From Actinoplanes missouriensis 431 (GTDB lineage Bacteria; Actinomycetota; Actinomycetes; Mycobacteriales; Micromonosporaceae), in contig NC_017093.1 in NCBI RefSeq assembly GCF_000284295.1, forward strand, positions 4,588,001 through 4,652,000: a stretch of DNA of 64,000 bases, in the 5' to 3' direction. Of the stretch, positions 58,135 through 64,000 are shown in pieces (positions within the stretch are counted from its first letter, which is position 1; each line of letters opens with the position of its first letter). A program made the translations under genes and the position numbers. The notes beneath the pieces were generated by a model. It saw nothing but the letters and a program-made list of their open reading frames with translations, was not told the DNA's origin and did no database searches.

Positions 58135-59145
58135 TTATCCGGCGGTGCTCTCCCGGACCACCAGCCGGTGCGCGACCCTGACCTCCCGGGGCGCGTCGGA
58201 GGCGGCCGGGCCGTCACCGAGCCGCTCGGCGAGCAGGTCGACGGCGAGACGCGCGATCCGGGCCGTGTCCGGCGCGACGGTGCTCAGCGTCGGGGTGCTG
58301 AACCGGCCGTCCTCGATGTCGTCGAAACCGATCACGGCCACGTCCTCGGGCACCCGCACGCCCTGTTCCAGCAGGGTGCGGATCGCGCCGAGCGCCAGCA
58401 GGTCGTTGAAGCAGAACACCGCGTCCGGTCGCCGGGGGCGCTGCAGCAGCGCGGCCATCGCGGCCGCCCCGTCGGCCCGGTGGAACCGCTCCACCCGGGC
58501 GACCAGCAGCGGGTCCCAGGCCAGGCCGGCCTCCTCGATCGCCGCGCGGTACCCGGCCAGCCGCTGATGCGCGGTCACCGCCGACGCGAAGTCCTGCGCG
58601 CCGATCGCCGCGACGCTGCGCCGGCCCAGCCCGCACAGGTGCCGGGTGGCGTCCGCGGCGGCCTCGGTGTTGTCGATCGCGACGTGGTCGGCCGGGCCGT
58701 GCCAGACCCGCTCGCCGAGCAGCACCATCGGCGTGTCCCCGCCGCGGGACAGCTCCTCGCCGGCCAGCGCCAGCGGGCTGAAGATCAGGCCGTCGATGGC
58801 GTGCCGGCGCAGCCCGGCCACCAGGTTGCGCTCCCGCTCGGCCTGGCCGTCGGTCTGGTCGATCAGCACGGTCCAGGAGCGCCGCTCGGCCGCCTGCACG
58901 ATCAGCCCGGCCATCTCGGCGAAGTAGGGCGACTGCAGCTCCGGCACCGCGAGGGCGATCACGCCGGATCGCCTGGTCCGCAGCTGCCGGGCCGCCGCGT
59001 TGGGGATGTAGCCCAGCGCGTCGATCGCCTCCTGGACGCGGGCCCGCGTATCGGCCGACACGTGCGTGTAGCCGTTGACCACGTTGGAGACGGTCTTGAT
59101 CGACACACCGGCACGCGCGGCGACGTCCTTCAGCCCAGGCGGCAC
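58135..59145 (-). CDS. LacI-family repressor of arabinan-use operon
   Basis: A 336-residue LacI protein. The HTH and hinge are complete: LKDVAARAGVSIKTVSNVVN (about 5-24) and IPNAAARQLRTRRSG. The sugar-binding core includes LAVPELQSPYFAEMAG, GLIFSPLAL and AVIGFDDIEDGRFSTPTLST. It lies just upstream of GH51 on the same strand, with ACAACGTTGT palindromes both before itself (59159-59168) and before GH51 (58082-58109), so it represses itself and the operon until an arabinose-type inducer binds. Confidence 0.94.
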   Translation of the reverse strand: MPPGLKDVAARAGVSIKTVSNVVNGYTHVSADTRARVQEAIDALGYIPNAAARQLRTRRSGVIALAVPELQSPYFAEMAGLIVQAAERRSWTVLIDQTDGQAERERNLVAGLRRHAIDGLIFSPLALAGEELSRGGDTPMVLLGERVWHGPADHVAIDNTEAAADATRHLCGLGRRSVAAIGAQDFASAVTAHQRLAGYRAAIEEAGLAWDPLLVARVERFHRADGAAAMAALLQRPRRPDAVFCFNDLLALGAIRTLLEQGVRVPEDVAVIGFDDIEDGRFSTPTLSTVAPDTARIARLAVDLLAERLGDGPAASDAPREVRVAHRLVVRESTAG

Positions 59146-59158
59146 AGCTGAGGACTAT

Positions 59159-59168
59159 ACAACGTTGT
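59159..59168. promoter_or_regulatory. LacI operator ACAACGTTGT upstream of lacI-type gene
   Basis: A perfect 10-bp palindrome 14 bases upstream of the LacI start, with the same core as the two copies at the GH51 promoter. Autoregulation is inferred. Confidence 0.8.
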
Positions 59169-59221
59169 TAAACGGCGTCGCTGCCGCTGTCGTGGACCAC
59201 GACAGCGGCAGCGACGATCGA

Positions 59222-60790
59222 TCAGCCGGTGATGCCGTAGACCTTCGGCACCGTCAGGGTCCGCTTCTTCGCGGTCCCGCCGATGATGATCTGGCGCAGC
59301 GCCGTGTTGTTGCTGGTGCTCAGCTCGGCCAGCTTCTTCGACGGGTTCGCCAGCACCTGGATGTAGTAGGTGCCGTTCTTCAGCTTGGTGATGTCGAACG
59401 ACTGACCCGGCCGGTCCTGGCTGTACGTGTCACCGTTGCCGATGTCCAGCACCTCGCGGACCGCGACCACGGTGTTCGCACCGCAGGACGTCGCCAGGTC
59501 GGTGTTCTCCGGCCGCCACTTCGCGCCCGCCATCGTGTAGTCGACCGCGTCCGTGTTGGCCAGGCAGAACGCCTCCTTGCCGCTGCGCACGGCCAGTTTC
59601 TTGTCGGCCGCGAGCAGGTTGTACTGCGCGAAGTCGGTGAAGTGCCAGTGCAGGTGACCCTCGCGCGCGTCCCACTCCATGGTGCCGGCCGGCCGCGACC
59701 CGACCTGCTTGCCCTTGGCGTCGAAGAAGTACTGGTACGCGTCCATCAGCTCGGTGCCGGTGCGGCGGAACCCGTCGACGAGCAGCGGGGACGTGCCGGC
59801 GTTCCACACCGTCGCGCCGAAGTTGACGTACCACTTGCCGTCCGGCTTGCCGGTCTTGGAGTTGACGCCCTCGGCGAGCGAGATGCCCCACGCCGGCAGC
59901 GACTTGAGGTCCGGCTTCGGCCCGGTCGCGGGCGCGGCCTTCAGCTGCGCCGGGCGGCGGGCGGCGGCCCGGAACTCGGCCAGCCGGGACGAGACCTGGC
60001 GGCTGGCGTCGCCCTCACCGTGGTGCAGGCCGTGACCCCCGGCCGTCTTCGGCTTCGCCGCCGCGGCCGCGGAGGCCCGCTTCTCCTCGTTCTTGACGTC
60101 GGCCACCGTCACGGTCACCTTCGCGGTGGCCTTGTTCGCCGGGATCGCGAACATCTTCTGGTACTTCGCGTTCACCGTGGCCGTCACGGTGTACTTGCCG
60201 GCCTTGAGCTTGGACAGGCCGGCGCCGTTCACCGGCTGGTCGGTCACCGTCGCGTCCCACCCGGCCTGGACACCCCAGACCGCGCCGAGGGTGAACGGGT
60301 TCTCCCCGCCGCACCGGGTCGGGTACGGGTTGGTCGCGGGCGCGTCCCGCCGGGTCCGCCCCGAGGAGTACGAGTTGCCGCAGAACGGGGTCTTGTACTG
60401 GGTGACCACCTTCCCGGCCTTGTCCTTGAAGACGATCGTGGTGAAGTCCTTGAGGCCGGAGAAGTCCGTCACCGTGCCGGCCGGAAGCGCGACGGCCGTT
60501 TTCTTACCGCCCTTGACCACCATCCGGTGGGCGGTGACCGGCTTGTCGTAACCGGCGCGCTTGGCCCGGATCTCGAACGCGTCCTTACCGGCGATCACGT
60601 GCAGCCCCAGGTCCAGGGCGATGTAGACGCCCTCGCTGTCGCTGTACCGCTCGGCCGTGACGTTCGGCGTGGCAGCCAGGAACGTGAACGCGGGCGGGGC
60701 GGCCGCCGCTTCGGCGACGCCCACGCCGGCGACCGTGAGCGCGATCGCGCCCGCCGCCGCGGTGACCGCTCGCCACCGGAATTCGATCAT
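59222..60790 (-). CDS. secreted lysyl-oxidase-like copper protein
   Basis: A 522-residue protein from ATG 60790 after GGGGAGG, with signal MIEFRWRAVTAAAGAIALTV. The N-terminal half (about 30-260) holds Ig-like beta domains with paired Cys (PFCGNSY, TRCGGENP). The C-terminal half (about 300-500) has the lysyl oxidase copper site MEWDAREGHLHWHFTDFAQY and paired Cys (AFCLANTD, TSCGANTVVA). It may oxidise amines on proteins outside the cell or bind copper structurally. The final KKLAELSTSNNTALRQI segment is the conserved end of the domain. The frame remains open upstream of this start but without a ribosome site. Activity is inferred from the family. Confidence 0.86.
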   Translation of the reverse strand: MIEFRWRAVTAAAGAIALTVAGVGVAEAAAAPPAFTFLAATPNVTAERYSDSEGVYIALDLGLHVIAGKDAFEIRAKRAGYDKPVTAHRMVVKGGKKTAVALPAGTVTDFSGLKDFTTIVFKDKAGKVVTQYKTPFCGNSYSSGRTRRDAPATNPYPTRCGGENPFTLGAVWGVQAGWDATVTDQPVNGAGLSKLKAGKYTVTATVNAKYQKMFAIPANKATAKVTVTVADVKNEEKRASAAAAAKPKTAGGHGLHHGEGDASRQVSSRLAEFRAAARRPAQLKAAPATGPKPDLKSLPAWGISLAEGVNSKTGKPDGKWYVNFGATVWNAGTSPLLVDGFRRTGTELMDAYQYFFDAKGKQVGSRPAGTMEWDAREGHLHWHFTDFAQYNLLAADKKLAVRSGKEAFCLANTDAVDYTMAGAKWRPENTDLATSCGANTVVAVREVLDIGNGDTYSQDRPGQSFDITKLKNGTYYIQVLANPSKKLAELSTSNNTALRQIIIGGTAKKRTLTVPKVYGITG

Positions 60791-60912
60791 GGAGTCCTCC
60801 CCCGTCGCGCGGCCGGCGAGGAGTCCGGCCGCTCTGCAGAGACATCGAACGCGGGAAGCTGTGAAGCCGCTGTGAAGAGCCGGAGGGTTGGCACGTACCG
60901 GGGAGAGATGCA

Positions 60913-60928
60913 ATAGACGAACGTCTAT
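60913..60928. promoter_or_regulatory. palindrome ATAGACG-AA-CGTCTAT between divergent genes
   Basis: A perfect seven-base inverted repeat followed by AT-rich TTTATAAATAC, which reads as a -10-like TATAAA toward the RHS gene (start 61007). The lysyl-oxidase gene starts at 60790 on the other strand. Operator for either gene; no regulator is adjacent. Confidence 0.55.
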
Positions 60929-61006
60929 CTTTATAAATACTCGCGTTCATCGATGGACGTGATTCCCTCGGGGGCGGTCGAATCCTACGGGGGAGGTTCT
61001 ACGCCC

Positions 61007-64000
61007 ATGTCCAGCCACAGGTTTCCGCGTGCCCGCCAGGTCGCGGGCTTCTGCGCGGCACTACTCGTCTTCACCCTCGCCCCGCCGGTCTCCGGGCCGG
61101 CCCGGGCGGAACCCGGAGCGGTTCCCGGCGTCACCGACGGCGCCGATCCGCAGCAGCGCGGCCTGCCGCCGAACGCCGCCTCCACGAAAGCCGTCACCGA
61201 CAGCGAGCGTCCCCCGGTCGTACCCCCGCTGGTGAAAGCCGGCGGCGAGCCGGAGAAGGCCGCGGCAGATCTGCGGGCGGCGAAAGCGCTCGCGCCCGGC
61301 GAGGCGTTCCGGGACCTGCTGCTGCGGCCCGGTTTCGTGGTCGGCGACACGTCGCTCGTCGTCTACTTCAACCTCGCCGACGCCGGCTTCGAGACGTGGC
61401 GGGTCGACCTGTTCGACGTCGCGTCCGGCACCAAGCAGGAGTCGGTCACGCTCGGCAAGGACGCCCTGGAGACCAGCAGGTGCGGGCAGCCGCGCACGTT
61501 CTGCAAGTCGCTGGGCACCGCCGAGGGCTGGCAGCTCGACGCGGCCAAGCAGTACTTCGTCACGATCACCGGCCTCTACCCGGACGGTGAGGTCCCGTCG
61601 GCCGCGTCCGACCAGTCGGCGCCGCGCGCCACCGTCGACCCGCCCGCGGTACCGGACCGGCAGGCGGCCGGCTGCGGGTGCAGCGTCGCGCTCGGGATGA
61701 CCGACGCGAGCCAGGCGATCCGGGCCAACGGCGTGAACACCGGCACCGGCGCGTTCACCCGCGCCGAGCAGGATCTGGCGCTCACCTCGTTCGCGGTGGG
61801 CTTCGACTCCACCCGGGCGTACTCCTCGCTGAACACCGGCCCGTCCGCCTTCGGACCCGGCTGGGCGTGGGCGTACGACCTCAAGGTGACGCCCGCCGAG
61901 GGCGGCGCGATCGTCCGTGCCGAGGACGGCTCGGACACCCTGTTCGCGGCCGACGGCGACGGGTACCGCCGCCCGCCGGGCGTGCGCTCCACGCTGCGCC
62001 GCGCCGGCGACGGGTGGGAGCTGGTGACCCGCAACAACATCGTCTACGCGTTCGACGCGCCGGGCCGGCTCACCTCGATCCTCAACCCGAGGCAGCAGGG
62101 GCTGCGGTTCGCCCACGGCACGAACAGCATCACCGTCACCGACGCGTCCGGGCACAAGGCGCTGGTCAAGCTGGACGGCGGCCGGATCGAGTCGATCCTG
62201 CTGGAGGACCTGCGCAAGGTCCAGTTCTGGTACACCGACGGGCTGCTCACCAAGGTCCGCGACGCGCGCGGCGAGATCTGGCAGTACAAGTACGACGCCG
62301 GCGCCCGGCTCACCAGGGTGATCGACCCGTACCACGTCACGACCGTCACCAACGAGTACACCGAGACCGGCCGGGTGACCCGGCAGCTCGACGCGCTCGG
62401 CGCGGCCACCACGTTCGCCTGGGACCCGGCCAAGCAGGAGGCGAAGACCACCGACGCCGACGACGTGGTGGTCTGGGACGGCTACCAGGGCAACGTGCTG
62501 CTCTACACCCAGCGCGGCAACGGCGACACCAGCCACCACCGGTACGACGGCACGCTCAACCGCAACCTGGTGGTCAACGGCAACGCCAACCAGCACGAGA
62601 CCGCCTACGACGCGGCCGGCAACCCGATCGAGCGGTTCGCCCCGCAGCGCCGGTTCAGCGAGAAGGTCTCCTACGACGCCCGCAACAACCCGACCAGCCA
62701 CGTCGACGCCAACGGCGAGAAGTGGACCGACGAGTACAACGAGTTCGACGAGCTGATCAAGAGCACCGACCCCGAGGGTCACTCCATCACGTACGCCTAC
62801 GACGCGCGCGGCCTGGCGGTCAGCCGTACCGACGCGCGCGGCAAGGTCACCAGGTACGAGACGATCGCCGCCGGTGAGCGCAACTCCGGCCTGGTCGAGG
62901 CCGTGGTCAGTCCCGAGGGCCGCCGGTCGTCCTCGGTGTACGACAAGACCGGCCGCACGATCGTGTCGATCGACCCGCGGAAGAACGCCACCAAGATCAC
63001 CTACGACGACCAGGACCGGGTGGTCGCGACACTGAAGCCGGAACGGCTCACCCCGACGGTCGCGGTGTACGACCCGACCGGCCGTCTGGCGCGCTCGGTG
63101 ACCCCGGCCGGCGTGACCACCTCGTACGCCTACTACCCGACCGGTCTGGTCAAGACGGTCACCGGCGAGCGGACCACGGGCCGGATGACGTACACCGCGG
63201 CGGGCCGGCGGCTCACCTCGGCGGTCGACATGAAGGACGAGCCGGACCTGGTGACGAGCTGGACCTACAACCCGAAGGGCCTGGTCGAGACGGTCACCTC
63301 GCCGCGCGGCAACCTGCCCGGCGCGGCCAAGGCGGACTTCACCACCACGTACGTCTACGACCGCAACGACAACCCGATCCAGCTGCGGCGCCCGTACCCG
63401 GGCGGCAAGGTCGTGGTGAAGGACATCGCCGTCGACGACCTGGACCGGACCACCTCGACGACCAACGGGCTCGGCAAGACGTCGAGCTTCGAGCGGGCCA
63501 ACACCGGCGAGGTCACGTCCACGACCGACGCGCTGGGCCGCAAGACGTCGATGACGTACGACCGGGCCGGGCAGCAGACGTCGATCACCGACTCCGGCGG
63601 CAGCCAGACCAAGACCGAGTACGACCCGGCCGGCAACAAGATCAAGGAGATCTCCCCGGTCGGCGGCGTGACGACGTTCGAGTACGACGGCGACGGTCTC
63701 CTGATCGCCAGGACCGAGCCGCGCGGCAACGTCGAGGGCGCCGACAAGGAGCAGTTCACCACCCACTACGAGTACGACGCGGCCGGCAACCAGGTCCGGG
63801 TGATCGACCCGCTCGACCACGAGACCAAGTACAAGTACGACGACGCCAACCGCCTCGTCGCGACGACCGACGCGAACAGCAACACGACGCGGTACACGTT
63901 CACCGCCGACGACCAGACCCGGACCGTGACCGAGCCGGACTCGGTGCTGGGCGCCTCGACGGTCTACGACTACGGCCGGGACGGCGCGGTCGAGGCCGTG
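61007..64000 (+). CDS. RHS/YD-repeat protein, 3' end outside window
   Basis: From ATG 61007 (GGGGGAGG upstream) 998 codons run to the window edge with no stop. A Sec signal MSSHRFPRARQVAGFCAALL is followed by an N-terminal beta region, a DUF6531-like segment (ANGVNTGTGAFTRAEQDLAL, about 245) that opens many RHS shells, then YD repeats from about 330 on (for example YDARGLAVSRTDARGKVTRY and YDPAGNKIKEISPVGGVTTF). Such proteins form a hollow shell around a C-terminal toxin released after self-cleavage, in contact or secreted competition. The toxin, any autoprotease core and an immunity gene would lie beyond base 64000. A wall-linked, non-toxin role is possible. Confidence 0.9.
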   Translation, partial: MSSHRFPRARQVAGFCAALLVFTLAPPVSGPARAEPGAVPGVTDGADPQQRGLPPNAASTKAVTDSERPPVVPPLVKAGGEPEKAAADLRAAKALAPGEAFRDLLLRPGFVVGDTSLVVYFNLADAGFETWRVDLFDVASGTKQESVTLGKDALETSRCGQPRTFCKSLGTAEGWQLDAAKQYFVTITGLYPDGEVPSAASDQSAPRATVDPPAVPDRQAAGCGCSVALGMTDASQAIRANGVNTGTGAFTRAEQDLALTSFAVGFDSTRAYSSLNTGPSAFGPGWAWAYDLKVTPAEGGAIVRAEDGSDTLFAADGDGYRRPPGVRSTLRRAGDGWELVTRNNIVYAFDAPGRLTSILNPRQQGLRFAHGTNSITVTDASGHKALVKLDGGRIESILLEDLRKVQFWYTDGLLTKVRDARGEIWQYKYDAGARLTRVIDPYHVTTVTNEYTETGRVTRQLDALGAATTFAWDPAKQEAKTTDADDVVVWDGYQGNVLLYTQRGNGDTSHHRYDGTLNRNLVVNGNANQHETAYDAAGNPIERFAPQRRFSEKVSYDARNNPTSHVDANGEKWTDEYNEFDELIKSTDPEGHSITYAYDARGLAVSRTDARGKVTRYETIAAGERNSGLVEAVVSPEGRRSSSVYDKTGRTIVSIDPRKNATKITYDDQDRVVATLKPERLTPTVAVYDPTGRLARSVTPAGVTTSYAYYPTGLVKTVTGERTTGRMTYTAAGRRLTSAVDMKDEPDLVTSWTYNPKGLVETVTSPRGNLPGAAKADFTTTYVYDRNDNPIQLRRPYPGGKVVVKDIAVDDLDRTTSTTNGLGKTSSFERANTGEVTSTTDALGRKTSMTYDRAGQQTSITDSGGSQTKTEYDPAGNKIKEISPVGGVTTFEYDGDGLLIARTEPRGNVEGADKEQFTTHYEYDAAGNQVRVIDPLDHETKYKYDDANRLVATTDANSNTTRYTFTADDQTRTVTEPDSVLGASTVYDYGRDGAVEAV

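Noticed and set aside
61061..63820. 919-codon antisense frame opposite the RHS gene
   Set aside because: Low-complexity Val/Gly/Arg shadow; the + strand carries a signal peptide and YD repeats.

Overview
The window is 64 kb of very GC-rich DNA with actinomycete codon use (third positions almost all G/C), Tat and Sec secreted enzymes, ECF and SigB-type sigma factors, and MarR/TetR/XRE/LacI regulators in divergent pairs. This suits a soil or plant-litter actinomycete, most probably a Micromonosporaceae member such as Actinoplanes; that placement is inference from style and gene content, not from a marker gene. No rRNA, tRNA, CRISPR array, transposase or phage gene was seen.

The strongest theme is plant cell-wall (pectin, arabinan, rhamnogalacturonan) use. 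Positions 2-8153 hold a tightly coupled operon of two GH106-like alpha-L-rhamnosidases and a GH127-like beta-L-arabinofuranosidase, all exported. Positions 31465-34888 hold three tandem PL1 pectate lyases joined by TGATG overlaps. Positions 51789-59145 hold a LacI regulator, a GH51 alpha-L-arabinofuranosidase, a sugar ABC importer (binding protein and two permeases, no ATPase) and a secreted GH43 enzyme, with three ACAACGTTGT-like operators. A pentulose kinase at 40087-41706, and a proline racemase/ornithine cyclodeaminase pair at 35008-36848 that could handle hydroxyproline from plant wall glycoproteins, may belong to the same lifestyle.

The most unusual locus is at 10594-14777: a small membrane-segment protein translationally coupled to a 1286-residue CHAT protease - STAND NTPase - TPR protein whose eight TPR units are nearly identical at DNA level. 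This is the architecture of NTP-dependent, self/non-self or anti-invader conflict effectors, and the small partner looks like a constant component of such systems.

A second well-supported unit is 47518-49527: an ECF sigma factor, an overlapping RskA-like zinc anti-sigma factor and a secreted fasciclin protein. The sigma gene and the fasciclin gene share a promoter-like element, TGCATCCA-N14-GAGCGAA, with the same spacing; this mirrors the SigK-RskA-Mpt70/83 regulon of mycobacteria.

The rest is regulators, redox enzymes and stress genes: a radical SAM protein with a stretched cluster motif, a SigB-type sigma factor, a UspA protein beside an MFS-UspA fusion, a subtilisin-like protease with Glu at the usual His site, a Baeyer-Villiger monooxygenase, an alcohol dehydrogenase apparently starting at ATT, a nuclease gene broken by a one-base frameshift, a chemoreceptor, a lysyl-oxidase-like protein, and the first 998 codons of an RHS/YD-repeat protein that runs off the right edge. 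Convergent gene pairs are often separated by long perfect hairpins, and divergent pairs often by perfect palindromes that are listed as candidate operators.
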